From: a bacterium
Lineage (GTDB): Bacteria; Armatimonadota; Fimbriimonadia; Fimbriimonadales; Fimbriimonadaceae
DNA length: 64,000 bases
NCBI GenBank assembly: GCA_027483535.1
Contig: JAIXUN010000003.1
Location: forward strand, 186,001 to 250,000
Direction of reading: 5' to 3'
Below the pieces are notes generated by a model. That model was not told where the DNA came from. It did not search any database and saw nothing but the letters and a program-made list of their open reading frames with translations. Below are positions 1 to 8,593 of this stretch, piece by piece. How positions within the stretch are numbered: the stretch's first letter is position 1; each line of letters opens with the position of its first letter. A program made the position numbers and the translations under genes.

Positions 1-1248
1 GACGTCTGCCACCTGTTTTTCCACCTGTTGAATCACGGCTCGCTGAGTGTCTACGTTGGACTGAGCAACTTGCACGCTTCTTCCCACGTCGCTCAGGATG
101 TCGCCGTAGAACGCCCGGAAGCTCTTGTTTCCAAGCCCTCCAAACTGGCGATCTCGCATCTGCGAAAGGCCAAGGGCAATCGAGCCATCGCCCGGCGCGC
201 CCATACCCGTGACAATCGCTTCGTAGTCTCCGCTGATCGTCGCATCGATGTCGAAGTCCACCGCTCCGGATTGAGGGGTCGAGTCGTTGAAGAATCGGAC
301 TCCAGTGTTTCCAGCCGCGTTGGTACCCGCCATGTGAATCGCGTTCACCTCGGTGCGAAGGGTGTTCGCAAAGGTATCCAACCGAGCTTTCATATCGCTG
401 ATGAAGTTCAGCGAATCAAACACTCCGCGAAGTTCGCCCGCGTCCACCGTGTACGTGCCATTCGCGTCTGAAAGCGAATTGGTGGCGGCGTTATAGCCGC
501 TCGCAATGTCCCGAGCGCCCACTGAGTCGATCAGTGTGAACTGGTTCACGTACACCGAGACCGAACCATCCGGTTGCTCCTGCGCACGGATGTCGATCAT
601 CTTCGACAGTTCAGAGACCGCCGCGTCGCGCTTGTCTCGAACGTCGTTCGGATAACCTCCGGCAGCCAGCGATTGTCGAACTTCGGTGTTCAAAGTCGCA
701 ATCTCGTTGGCGAGGTTTTGAACCTTGGTGATCGCCTCCGACGCCCTCGACATCTGCTGGTTTTCCAGTCCCTGCAAAGAGGCGTAAATGTTGCGAACAT
801 TGCGTGTCAATTGCAGACCCGCTGTTTGCACATTCACCTTATTAGAGGGATCGGTTGGGTTCGAAGAGAGTGCAGACCACGAATTGTAGAATGCGTCGAG
901 CGAACTCACCACACCCTGGCCGCTTGCATCGAGGAAAAGGCTCTCCACCCGGCGTGAGCCGTTGCCCATTGCCGAATGTCGACCCAATTCCGAGAAAGCG
1001 TCTCGCAGACGGGAGTCTAAGAACTGGTCGCGAATGCGGGTGATCCCCGCCATGTTCACGCCCGTTCCCAACGAGTGGGTGTCGCCTAAAACGTACTGAA
1101 TCGGATCCGAAGTCGAGAGATCAACCGTTTGTCGTGAGTAACCCGGCGTGTTGACATTGGCAACGTTATGACCGATCGTATCCAGCGATCGCTGAAACGC
1201 TCGGAGGGCTCGCGAGGCGGTTTCGATACCGTGGAATGGACTTGGCAT
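1..1248 (-). CDS. flgK: Flagellar hook-associated protein 1 (FlgK), C-terminus cut by window edge
   Basis: FlgK forms the first junction layer between hook and filament. The reading frame is open over 416 codons to base 1. It begins MPSPFHGIETASRAL and carries the flagellar rod/hook N-terminal signature HNVANVNTPGYSRQ at about residues 29-42. The last visible residues, SNVDTQRAVIQQVEKQV, look like the helical region just before the FlgK C-terminal domain, so little more than 100 residues are probably missing. The start at 1248 has AAGGAG upstream at the expected distance. It lies 12 bp after flgN, its export chaperone, and is the last visible gene of the flagellar operon. Confidence 0.93.
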   Translation of the reverse strand, partial: MPSPFHGIETASRALRAFQRSLDTIGHNVANVNTPGYSRQTVDLSTSDPIQYVLGDTHSLGTGVNMAGITRIRDQFLDSRLRDAFSELGRHSAMGNGSRRVESLFLDASGQGVVSSLDAFYNSWSALSSNPTDPSNKVNVQTAGLQLTRNVRNIYASLQGLENQQMSRASEAITKVQNLANEIATLNTEVRQSLAAGGYPNDVRDKRDAAVSELSKMIDIRAQEQPDGSVSVYVNQFTLIDSVGARDIASGYNAATNSLSDANGTYTVDAGELRGVFDSLNFISDMKARLDTFANTLRTEVNAIHMAGTNAAGNTGVRFFNDSTPQSGAVDFDIDATISGDYEAIVTGMGAPGDGSIALGLSQMRDRQFGGLGNKSFRAFYGDILSDVGRSVQVAQSNVDTQRAVIQQVEKQVADV

Positions 1249-1260
1249 TTCTCATTCTCC

Positions 1261-1737
1261 TTAGGCAGCGGCGTCCACCAGCACGGCGGCTCGGGCGACT
1301 CGGGGCTTGTACGGTCCGCGCTTACGAGGAACAGATGCTTTGGCAATCAGCGTGAGCGAACCGTTGATGTAGGTCATCTCCGATTCAAACAGCTTCTTGT
1401 TCTTCTTCACCACGTCGCTCACGTTCTGAGCCGATGCGGTGACCTTGTTTGCGATCTGTTGCACCTGTTGGGCCTCGTTCTTATCGAGAACGGCCACAAG
1501 ACCTCGAATGTTGGGTTCGGCACCCAACGCTTCGGCCAGCCTTCGTGCAGAGTCAAGCGCTTGTTCGTCGATGGTTCGCATCTCCGCCATAAGCTCTTCG
1601 AACGAGGGTTGCAGCTTCTCTACGCGAGCAACGTCGCGTAGGGTGACTGCCACCGTTTGCTCATGGAGAACCCGTAGGAGCTTGTCCGACGTGCTCAGCC
1701 ATTGTTGCCAGTGGTTGATCAGTTCTTTCGATTTCAT
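1261..1737 (-). CDS. flgN: FlgN-family flagellar export chaperone
   Basis: This 158-residue protein is predicted to be mostly helical: a short amphipathic N-terminus (MKSKELINHWQQWL), a long central helix, and a basic Pro/Arg-rich tail (PRKRGPYKPR). Size, helical character and position between the rod-binding protein and flgK match FlgN, the cytoplasmic chaperone that keeps FlgK and FlgL export-competent. FlgN sequences are poorly conserved, so context carries much of the call. Its start overlaps the stop of the upstream gene by 4 bp (ATGA), indicating translational coupling. Confidence 0.82.
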   Translation of the reverse strand: MKSKELINHWQQWLSTSDKLLRVLHEQTVAVTLRDVARVEKLQPSFEELMAEMRTIDEQALDSARRLAEALGAEPNIRGLVAVLDKNEAQQVQQIANKVTASAQNVSDVVKKNKKLFESEMTYINGSLTLIAKASVPRKRGPYKPRVARAAVLVDAAA

Positions 1738-2162
1738 AGTTCAGTGACCTTCCCCAGAGTCGTTTCTGAAGGGCCTTGGTTTTCGGTTGATGGGTTGGTT
1801 GATGAAGAAGTCTCTTGCGCCTTTCGGTAAGCCTCCAGCGCATGCTTTTGTCGATTGGTCTCTCGAAGCTGCGCCATCGCCGCCTGGGAGGTCTTTTCGA
1901 ACAAGGTGTTGCTGATTCCGAGCGCGCCACGTTGCGCCATAGAATCGGCGATGCTCTGCTCGAACATGTCGCGATAGATCTCGCCGCCCGGCACCTTGCC
2001 AAACAAAGAGCTCGTTCCGCTGTTCGCCGTGGTCAGCATTTGCTTGAACATGAACGATTCCAGTTGATCGGTGGCTTTTCGTAGCCGGGCAAGCTGCGGA
2101 CCCATTTCTTTGGCGTCCGCCACTGCCTTCATCGCCGGGAACATGTTTGTGCTTAGGCTCAT
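1734..2162 (-). CDS. FlgJ-type rod-binding protein (rod-binding domain only)
   Basis: This 142-residue protein matches the N-terminal rod-binding domain of FlgJ, with the pattern LESFMFKQMLTTA followed by GGEIYRDMFEQSIADSMAQRG. The peptidoglycan-hydrolase half of proteobacterial FlgJ is absent, as in many non-proteobacterial flagellar operons. It probably scaffolds rod assembly in the periplasm, with muralytic activity supplied by another protein. It overlaps flgI and flgN by 4 bp each. The C-terminal 40 residues are Ser/Thr/Glu-rich and probably disordered. Confidence 0.85.
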   Translation of the reverse strand: MSLSTNMFPAMKAVADAKEMGPQLARLRKATDQLESFMFKQMLTTANSGTSSLFGKVPGGEIYRDMFEQSIADSMAQRGALGISNTLFEKTSQAAMAQLRETNRQKHALEAYRKAQETSSSTNPSTENQGPSETTLGKVTEL

Positions 2163-3391
2163 TGAATGATCACTCTCGCTTTCAGCGCGCCTTGCTCTTT
2201 AAGGAGTTGCAGGATGTTGATGATTTCAAACGGTCGAAGTCGAAGCTCTTGGAAGATACGAGCTAGATCCGCAACCGTAGTATTCGGTGCTAATACGGCA
2301 ACGTTCGATTCTCCCTGCTCCACGTCCACCTGCTGGTTTTGCACGGTTTGAGTGGTTCCGGTTTGAGAGAAAGGATTCGGTTGGCTCACGGAAACCTCTT
2401 CCTGGATTCGAACCGTGATGGTGCCCACGCTAATGGCAGCGGGAGCGATTCTCACGTTTCCACCGATGGCGATGGCTCCGGTTTTCTCGTTGATGACGAT
2501 GGTCGCCTTGTTGTCTACCTTCGCAACCACCTGCTCGACTTTCGCCATAGCGGCCGTTGCCGAGATGCCTTCGGGCAGAGTCAACTGAATCGATCCACCG
2601 TTCTGCGCCACCGGGTTCATCTCTGGATACTTGGCACGTATCGCGGCTTCCACTCGTTCGGCAGAGGTGAAGTCGGCATCGTAGAGGTCCAGATACATGA
2701 AGCCGTCGTAGACCAATCTTGTGGGCGCCCCCCGTTCCACGAGCGCTCCTCCGGGGATTCGACCTGCGGTTAGGAACCCAACCGTGTTGGAGTTGCCTCC
2801 GGCCTGAGCGCCGACGCTCCCGATGGAGACGTTGCCCTGAGCAACCGCATAGATGGTTTCGTTATCGCCCGTGGCGTACAGTTCCGTTCGAAGCAGCACA
2901 CCGCCCCGAAGATTGGTGGCGTCGCCAATGGAGCTGACCGTGATATCGATCGGTTGACCATTGGTGGCGAAGGGCGGTAGTTCCGCCGTGATCATCACCA
3001 ACGCACCGTTGCGGGGTTCGATCGTTGCCGCATCCACGTCTTGGCCGATCGATCGCAGATAGTTGCTGATCGCACGCGCCACTTGCGGGTTTCGCCTAGT
3101 GTCGCCCGTGCCCTGCAGACCAAAGACCACGCCCACACCCATGATGGAGTTCGGACGAACGCCTCGGAATCGACCAATGTCTTTGAGTCGAACCTGAACG
3201 CCTTCCAGTTCCTGTTTCTGGATCGAATCCATGCGGCGAATCCGCTCGGCCTCGATCGCCTTCAGGCGCTCTTGCTCTTCTTTAGACTGCGCCGGCTTCT
3301 TTTGGCCACCCTGGCCGCCGCCCTGGGCAAGTCCAATCGGTGCGCCAAGGAGCGAAACCAGACAAAGCAGAGAGATGAGAATACGTTTCAT
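2159..3391 (-). CDS. flgI: Flagellar P-ring protein FlgI
   Basis: FlgI polymerises around the rod in the peptidoglycan layer. The 410-residue protein has a Sec signal peptide (MKRILISLLCLVSLLGA), then an unusual charged insert of about 35 residues (KKPAQSKEEQERLKAIEAER). The conserved FlgI core follows, starting VRLKDIGRFRGVRPNSIMG and continuing GVVFGLQGTGDTR. The C-terminus (LQLLKEQGALKARVIIQ) matches the usual FlgI ending. It is 3 bp downstream of flgH. The insert after the signal peptide is not typical of enterobacterial FlgI and may be a lineage feature. Confidence 0.95.
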   Translation of the reverse strand: MKRILISLLCLVSLLGAPIGLAQGGGQGGQKKPAQSKEEQERLKAIEAERIRRMDSIQKQELEGVQVRLKDIGRFRGVRPNSIMGVGVVFGLQGTGDTRRNPQVARAISNYLRSIGQDVDAATIEPRNGALVMITAELPPFATNGQPIDITVSSIGDATNLRGGVLLRTELYATGDNETIYAVAQGNVSIGSVGAQAGGNSNTVGFLTAGRIPGGALVERGAPTRLVYDGFMYLDLYDADFTSAERVEAAIRAKYPEMNPVAQNGGSIQLTLPEGISATAAMAKVEQVVAKVDNKATIVINEKTGAIAIGGNVRIAPAAISVGTITVRIQEEVSVSQPNPFSQTGTTQTVQNQQVDVEQGESNVAVLAPNTTVADLARIFQELRLRPFEIINILQLLKEQGALKARVIIQ

Positions 3392-3393
3392 GT

Positions 3394-4092
3394 TTAGAAC
3401 AGCCAGTCCAGAAGTCGAGTCAACAAGCCCTTTCGTTGGCGATCGTAGATAAGACCCACGCCTTCGCTCTTGATCTCTGCGTTGGCGATGTTCTCGCTGA
3501 GAACGGTGTTGTCGCCACGAACGTCGTCTTGCCGAATGATTCCGCTAAGGGTAAGAAGCTGCGCCTCTTTGTTGATCTTCACTTGGCGAGTGCCCTCAAC
3601 CAAGAGGGTGCCGTTCGGAAGAACCTGCTTCACCACCGCCGCCATTCGCGCCGAGAATCTGCCCTGGGCCGAAGTTTGACCTTGGGTGTTCATCTGCGAG
3701 TTCACGTTGGTGCTTCCACCGCTCAGCAGGGTGTCCAACAGACCCACTTTCAGCCAGTTGGCCAGCGGGACCGAGTTGGGACCCACGTTGTTCTGCTCTT
3801 GCTTGGTGACCTGAGTGCCACCCTGGAACTGGGCTTGGTTGATCTCGCTGATGATGATGGTGACGATGTCGCCTTGGGTGATCGCGGTTCGGGTTCGAAA
3901 CGCCGGCTTGTACTTCACCGGAGTGAGCGAACCAAAGTTCTCTTCCGAGTTGGTGCGCCCGCCCGCTTGTGAGCCACCGGTTTGTGATCCGCCCGTTTGC
4001 GCAGGAGTGCCTTGGGCTTTAGCAAAAGAGGTCAGCACCAGAAACACGGGCACGATGGCCGCGACTTTGAGAATGGAAGTTCTTAGGTTCAT
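3394..4092 (-). CDS. flgH: Flagellar L-ring protein FlgH
   Basis: FlgH builds the outer-membrane L ring, so its presence supports a diderm envelope. The 232-residue protein has a signal peptide (MNLRTSILKVAAIVPVFLVL) ending near SFAKAQG, a Gly/Gln/Thr linker, then the family core: RTAITQGDIVTIIISE, ARMAAVVKQVLPNGTL, LVEGTRQVKINKEAQLLTLSG, IIRQDDV. Most characterised FlgH proteins are lipoproteins with a lipobox cysteine. This sequence has no cysteine at all, so the signal looks cleaved by signal peptidase I. It overlaps flgA by 4 bp. Confidence 0.93.
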   Translation of the reverse strand: MNLRTSILKVAAIVPVFLVLTSFAKAQGTPAQTGGSQTGGSQAGGRTNSEENFGSLTPVKYKPAFRTRTAITQGDIVTIIISEINQAQFQGGTQVTKQEQNNVGPNSVPLANWLKVGLLDTLLSGGSTNVNSQMNTQGQTSAQGRFSARMAAVVKQVLPNGTLLVEGTRQVKINKEAQLLTLSGIIRQDDVRGDNTVLSENIANAEIKSEGVGLIYDRQRKGLLTRLLDWLF

Positions 4093-5441
4093 AAGATCAC
4101 CTCGACGGTGTTGGAATTGATGAGCTTTCCGGTGTGCATGACGGTCTCGCCGCGTTGCTTGCCGGGTTCAGGAGTGGTTTCACGAGAAACGGTGACCATT
4201 TGACCGACATACGCGATCTTGGTGACCAACTTGCCTTCGCTTTCAACGGTGGCGCCTCGGCACACCATGCGAATGCGGACGCCCGTTCCCGCCTTCAAAG
4301 AAGGCGCGCTGGCATCTGGAGCGACGCGCAAAACCTTCTGCGCGAACTTCTTGCCGTTCAGCATGATCGAGAGATCCACGCTGTAGCCATCGCCAACCTC
4401 TAAAACAGAGGTGGCATGAATTTCGATTTCCCCGTCTGGAATCGGCATGTCTTCCATGGGTTGAAGCACCCGGAAGGGCATTTCCAGACCGGATTTCGAC
4501 TTCGCCGACTCGATGGCCTTCTGGTTCACATCCTCGCCTTTCAACACGGCGGACTTGCGAACCAAAGCGGCGGAAGTGGGAACGTCTAATGAGAACCGAT
4601 CCGCCTCGATTCCGGCCGCTAACAAAGTGGCTTTGAGGGTTGCCTCGTTGAAAATCTTGCGGATTCCAATCGGCGGGGTCTTGCCGAGATCCACTTTCGC
4701 CAGCTCTTCGCACATCACTTCGTCTCCAGAGAGCGTGGCGATATCGCCCAAGGTGAACGTTTCTGTGCTGACCTCGGTGCGCTGCTTCAAGCGAATGTGC
4801 ACCGGCTTGGATGTTTCTGCTGCGATGGGCTTAGGAGCCTGTCGAGAAGCGTTCGAAACGATCTTCTGCGAAGAAGACGCCGAGACTTTCTCGACGCTTT
4901 CGTTGGTGGCGTAAGGGTGCTTCTGAGGCTTAGTAGTAGAAGCTACGAATTCTTGCTCTACTCGCACAACTCCGGCGAGCTCGTCACCCGGATTCACTAG
5001 GCTCGGCTTTTGCACTCCAACCAGATAGGAACCAACCTTCTGCTTGGGCTCCATCCCCTTCGGAAACTGAGCTAAAACAACCTGGCCCACGCGCATTCGA
5101 CCCTTTTCCGTGGTTGCGTAGACTTCACCTTCTAGGTTCACTTCAAACTCTTCGGCACCCTTGGGAAGCACCATTCGAGGCCAAAGAACCGCACCGTCGG
5201 CGGCGGTCATCACGTTTTGCACGGGTCGCAAGGTTGCGCTGCGGGTGTAAACAATCTTCCCGCCTTTGGCAAGTCGCAGATAGCCTTCGCCATCCACCAT
5301 GAGCCTCACCTCCAGAACCGTTCCGCCCTTTGAGGGAACGGCTTGAGGAGAGACTTGACCAAAGGATGCGGAGGAGATCAGCAGCATGGCCGCCGTCGCA
5401 CTCTTTCCTATGTTCGCCATCGATCGCATCATGAGTTTCAC
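4089..5441 (-). CDS. flgA: FlgA-like P-ring assembly chaperone with an extra N-terminal domain
   Basis: FlgA is a periplasmic chaperone for FlgI. The C-terminal 230 or so residues fit FlgA, with an SAF-like region near the end (VRIRMVCRGATVESEGKL, then VGQMVTVSRE). At 450 residues the protein is about twice the usual FlgA length. The added part, roughly residues 35-180, resembles no domain I recognise and contains PKGMEPKQKVGSYLVG. The N-terminus has a signal-like hydrophobic stretch (ATAAMLLISSASFG). Position between flgG and flgH supports the call. The start could be any of several near Met codons (MKLMMRSM). Confidence 0.85.
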   Translation of the reverse strand: MKLMMRSMANIGKSATAAMLLISSASFGQVSPQAVPSKGGTVLEVRLMVDGEGYLRLAKGGKIVYTRSATLRPVQNVMTAADGAVLWPRMVLPKGAEEFEVNLEGEVYATTEKGRMRVGQVVLAQFPKGMEPKQKVGSYLVGVQKPSLVNPGDELAGVVRVEQEFVASTTKPQKHPYATNESVEKVSASSSQKIVSNASRQAPKPIAAETSKPVHIRLKQRTEVSTETFTLGDIATLSGDEVMCEELAKVDLGKTPPIGIRKIFNEATLKATLLAAGIEADRFSLDVPTSAALVRKSAVLKGEDVNQKAIESAKSKSGLEMPFRVLQPMEDMPIPDGEIEIHATSVLEVGDGYSVDLSIMLNGKKFAQKVLRVAPDASAPSLKAGTGVRIRMVCRGATVESEGKLVTKIAYVGQMVTVSRETTPEPGKQRGETVMHTGKLINSNTVEVIL

Positions 5442-5452
5442 AAGATCAAGAA

Positions 5453-6241
5453 TCAGCGTTTGAGCTGGTTGAGCACGCTCAGAAGCTCGTCCGAGGTTTG
5501 GATCGCCTTCGAGTTGATCTCGTACGCTCGTTGAGCGGTGATCATGCGAACCATCTCTTCAACTACCGAAACGTTGGACCCTTCCAGGTAGCCCGCTCGG
5601 ACCTCGCCTGCACCGTTGAGTCCCGGAGGGGTCACCTGCTCGTCGCCGCTCGCCGCGCTGGCCGCGTAAAGGTTCTGACCAATGCGCGAGAGACCGGTTG
5701 GGTTGGGGAAAACCGCAAGCGTGATCTGCTCGATCCGGGTCGGCTGGGTTTGGTTCGGCAGAACCGCTTCCACAAAGCCCTCTGGCGAAATGGAAACCGC
5801 GCTTGCTCCGGGCGGAATGGTGATCGGAGGCTGAATGGGGTAGCCGTCGCCCGTAACCATTTGACCCGCGTTGTTGGTCTTGAACGACCCGTCTCGGGTG
5901 TACGCGGTGGAACCATCCGGCCTCAGAATGCGGAAGAACCCTTGACCCACAATCATCATGTCCAGCGGGTTGTTGGTGTTCTGCGCGCCGCCTTGCGAGA
6001 TGTTGCTGCTCACCGTGGCGTTGCTGGCGCCCAAACCGTACTGCAGACCCGCGGGTCGCAACTGGTTTTGGCTGGAGATGGCACCCGCAGCGGTGATGGT
6101 TTGGTACATCAGGTCCTGAAATTCAGCACGCTGATGCTTAAACGCGGTCGTGTTGACGTTCGCCAAGTTGTTGGCGATAACGTCCAAATTTAACTGTTGA
6201 GCGGCCATTCCTGTAGCCGCGGTATTCATCGATCTCAGCAT
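5453..6241 (-). CDS. flgG: Flagellar distal rod protein FlgG
   Basis: FlgG forms the distal rod. The 262-residue protein starts MLRSMNTAATGMAAQQLNLD and continues VIANNLANVNTTAFKHQR, the near-universal FlgG N-terminus. NPLDMMIVGQGFFRI, YTRDGSFKTNNAGQMVTGDG and the C-terminal VSVVEEMVRMITAQRAYE, SKAIQTSDELL are all standard. Length equals that of typical FlgG. It is separated from flgF by 100 bp and from flgA by 11 bp. Confidence 0.97.
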   Translation of the reverse strand: MLRSMNTAATGMAAQQLNLDVIANNLANVNTTAFKHQRAEFQDLMYQTITAAGAISSQNQLRPAGLQYGLGASNATVSSNISQGGAQNTNNPLDMMIVGQGFFRILRPDGSTAYTRDGSFKTNNAGQMVTGDGYPIQPPITIPPGASAVSISPEGFVEAVLPNQTQPTRIEQITLAVFPNPTGLSRIGQNLYAASAASGDEQVTPPGLNGAGEVRAGYLEGSNVSVVEEMVRMITAQRAYEINSKAIQTSDELLSVLNQLKR

Positions 6242-6306
6242 TGTCCCAAGTTCATTGCCGGTCCGACTTCCTTGTTGTGTTGCGCCGCAAATCCTTTCGC
6301 GACGTT

Positions 6307-6325
6307 GCCTAAAATGCCCTTAGGC
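6307..6325 (-). other. Small hairpin between flgF and flgG
   Basis: GCCTAA and TTAGGC form a 6-bp stem with a 7-nt loop inside the 100-bp flgF-flgG gap. There is no T-run on the minus strand, so it is not a classical terminator; it may be an mRNA processing site. The rest of the gap holds nothing I recognise. Confidence 0.3.
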
Positions 6326-6341
6326 GGGGCTTAAACTTTGC

Positions 6342-7097
6342 TTATGCTTGCCGGAGCGCCTCGAGCAATCGACCGAGTTGTTCGTCCTCGGTTTGGATGG
6401 CTTTTTGGTTGAGCTCGAAGTGGCGACTCACCCGAATGAGATCGACCATGGCCGTAATCGCCTCTGCGTTACTGCCTTCCATCGCCCCTTGCTGTACCGC
6501 CGGATCGGTGGAAAGCGTGGGTGCGGGAAAATTAGGAGCCGGAACCCAAAGGTTCATTCCTTCCTTCAAGAAGGCGCCTTCGTAAACGCCGATGGTGGCA
6601 ACGAACTCGCCGCCTTGAGAAACCGTTCCGTCTTTGGCGATGTCGATTCTGCGGTTATCCGGGAAGACAATCTCTCGCCCCTGGGAGTCCAGCACTGGGT
6701 CGCCAACCTTGGTGACCAGGCGCCGATTCTCATCCATTTGGAACGAGCCGTCCCTGGTGTAGCGAACGTTGTTCACGGGTCCGCCCGTGATGCTCTTCAC
6801 CGCAAACATGCCCTTCGGATTCTTGATAGCAAGGTCCAGAGGGTTGTCGGTGGTTCGAATGGGACCCATTCCGAAGTGGGTGTAAGGCGTTGCCGTGGTT
6901 GGACCCGTTCCTATGGAGCCCAGCTTTTGACCCTTACCGCCGGAGGCATACATTTCCCGCTGCATGGTGTCGGCAAATGACATTCCGTCTGCCTTGTAAC
7001 CATCTGTGGAAACGTTCGACAAGTTGTGCGCAATCGTGTCCATCCACAGTGTGTTGATGGACATGCTTCGCGCCGCAGAATAAATGCCTCGGTTCAT
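6342..7097 (-). CDS. flgF: Flagellar proximal rod protein (FlgF-like)
   Basis: This is a 251-residue basal-body rod protein of the FlgF/FlgG family. The N-terminus reads MNRGIYSAARSMSINTLWMD then IAHNLSNVSTDGYKADG. It also has NPLDLAIKNPKGMFAVKS, YTRDGSFQMDENRRLV, and a C-terminal rod motif (NQKAIQTEDEQLGRLLEALR). Less canonical than the downstream flgG, it fits FlgF and is the first gene of the visible flagellar operon. The start at 7097 is preceded by GCGGG, a weak ribosome-binding site. Confidence 0.85.
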   Translation of the reverse strand: MNRGIYSAARSMSINTLWMDTIAHNLSNVSTDGYKADGMSFADTMQREMYASGGKGQKLGSIGTGPTTATPYTHFGMGPIRTTDNPLDLAIKNPKGMFAVKSITGGPVNNVRYTRDGSFQMDENRRLVTKVGDPVLDSQGREIVFPDNRRIDIAKDGTVSQGGEFVATIGVYEGAFLKEGMNLWVPAPNFPAPTLSTDPAVQQGAMEGSNAEAITAMVDLIRVSRHFELNQKAIQTEDEQLGRLLEALRQA

Positions 7098-7137
7098 CCC
7101 GCGTTACATTTCGGGATTCCCCGCAATTCTTGCAGGG

Positions 7138-7168
7138 GCAAAACCTGACAATCTACTTGAGGTTTTGC
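7138..7168. promoter_or_regulatory. Inverted repeat between divergent flgF and fabH
   Basis: GCAAAACCT (7138-7146) and AGGTTTTGC (7160-7168) form a perfect 9-bp inverted repeat with a 13-nt spacer. It lies in the 192-bp divergent intergenic region, 41 bp before the flgF start. It could be a dimeric-repressor operator or an mRNA hairpin in the flagellar leader. I see no clear sigma-28 or sigma-54 consensus nearby. Confidence 0.4.
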
Positions 7169-7289
7169 ATTTTCTTGGAAATTATCCTAAGGATTGGGGG
7201 ATCGGTTTTCCGAGAATCGCCGATCTGGGCACCCTTCGCCGAGGCTCGCAATAATGCCAAAATGAAAGGGTTCGTCTGTAAAGGCGAAC

Positions 7290-8291
7290 GTGAACTTCTC
7301 CATGAGTCAATTCCGAGCCGTCATTCAGTCCGTTGGACACGCTCTCCCCAAAAAAGTAGTCACCAACGACGATCTGTCCAAGATAGTGGACACGAACGAT
7401 GAGTGGATCGCCCAGCGAACCGGGATTCGTCAGCGACGAGTCTGCGAAGGGGACGAAGGCACGTATAGTCTTGCGGTGGAAGCCGCTCGCCAGGCGTTGA
7501 CCAACTCTGGCCTTTCCGCTGCAGATATCGACATGGTTGTGGTCGGAACGGTCTCGGGCGATTATTTCTGGCCCTCCACCGCTTGCCACGTTCAGGATCA
7601 ACTCGGCATCAAAGACGCGGGCGCATTCGACGTGAGCGCGGCTTGCGCGGGCTTCATCTACTCCCTTGCCAACGCCACCGCCATGATTGAATCGGGCGCG
7701 GCGAAGAACATTATTGTTGTCGGCGTGGACTGTTTGACGAAGCAAGTGGACTGGACGGATCGATCCACGTGCGTTCTGTTTGGCGATGCCGCAGGTGCGG
7801 TGGTGGTTTCGGCGAGAGAGAACACCGATCGCGGAGTTCAAAAGACGGTGATGCTCTCCGACGGTTCGGGATCGGCGTACATCTGCATGGAGATGGGCGG
7901 CACCAAGTTCCGCCCGGGTCGACCGGAGTCGGAAGGGCGAACCTATGGCATTCAAATGGCGGGCGCCGAGGTGTACCGCTTCGCGGTTCACGCCATGGGC
8001 GATGCCTGCGTTCGCGTGCTCGAGCAAGCGGGCGTGAAGCCGGAAGAAGTGGATTTGTTTGTGCCGCACCAAGCCAACCTGCGCATTATCGATTCGGCGG
8101 CTAAGCGATTGGAACTGCCTCCGGAGAAGGTGTTCATCAACGTGGATAAGTACGGCAACACCAGCGGCGGATCGATTCCGCTGGCGCTTTATGAGGCGGT
8201 AGAGTCGGGTCGCTTGAAGCCGGGGATGTTGGTGCTGACGGTCGGTTTCGGCGCGGGCCTTGTCTGGGGCGCCAACCTGATTCGCTGGTAG
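7290..8291 (+). CDS. fabH: 3-oxoacyl-ACP synthase III (FabH)
   Basis: FabH condenses acetyl-CoA with malonyl-ACP to start fatty-acid synthesis. The complete catalytic triad is visible: Cys in DVSAACAGFIYSLA, His in VPHQANLRII and Asn in KYGNTSGGSIPLAL. Length (about 330 residues) is normal, and the substrate-entry region TNDEWIAQRTGIRQRR is conserved. Two starts are possible: GTG at 7290, which has AAAGG at good spacing, or ATG at 7302 (MSQFRAV). It diverges from the flagellar operon and stands alone, away from other fab genes. Confidence 0.95.
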   Translation: MNFSMSQFRAVIQSVGHALPKKVVTNDDLSKIVDTNDEWIAQRTGIRQRRVCEGDEGTYSLAVEAARQALTNSGLSAADIDMVVVGTVSGDYFWPSTACHVQDQLGIKDAGAFDVSAACAGFIYSLANATAMIESGAAKNIIVVGVDCLTKQVDWTDRSTCVLFGDAAGAVVVSARENTDRGVQKTVMLSDGSGSAYICMEMGGTKFRPGRPESEGRTYGIQMAGAEVYRFAVHAMGDACVRVLEQAGVKPEEVDLFVPHQANLRIIDSAAKRLELPPEKVFINVDKYGNTSGGSIPLALYEAVESGRLKPGMLVLTVGFGAGLVWGANLIRW

Positions 8292-8593
8292 GTCGGAAAG
8301 GGGCGAGGGTTCGATTTAGCGATGGTCCCGACGAAATTCCCCTCCGTGGAGGGGTGCCCCGATAGGGGCGGGGTGGTCGGCAATTGTATGTGCCGATGGC
8401 TTCGAAAGTGTAAAGGGTGTCTTGTCCCGCTTTGTAAACAATGTCCTGTCTATTGAGACATAGGGTCGAAGGGATTCCCGGGAGACCACCCCGTCTCCTT
8501 CGGATCCACCCCTCCATAGAGGGGAATGAAACTAAATCCCTTTTACAAAATCTGCCGCATGAGTTCCGATTCCTCCAGGCCCTTGAGACACCA
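8292..8593. repeat. Repeat islet between fabH and the antiporter gene
   Basis: This 302-bp convergent intergenic region has no supportable gene. It contains two family-A palindromic repeats facing each other, at 8334-8380 and 8484-8527, separated by a 103-bp core not found elsewhere in the window. Each arm starts or ends at AATTCCCCTCC or its complement and contains GGGGTGGTC. The inner modules differ: GCCCC-GATA-GGGGC in the left arm, and a GTCTCC/GGATCC-type imperfect stem in the right arm. Confidence 0.8.

Noticed and set aside
28-957. Plus-strand open frames opposite flgK and the other flagellar genes
   Set aside because: They are antisense shadows with biased composition; the minus-strand frame has clear FlgK homology.
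7098-7289. Sigma-28 or sigma-54 promoter for the flagellar operon
   Set aside because: Neither TAAA-N15-GCCGATAA nor TGGCAC-N5-TTGC can be found with acceptable matches in the divergent region.
8334-8527. Integron attC sites or a cassette array
   Set aside because: No integrase gene or attC core sites (RYYYAAC/GTTRRRY) are seen, and the cores contain no open frames.
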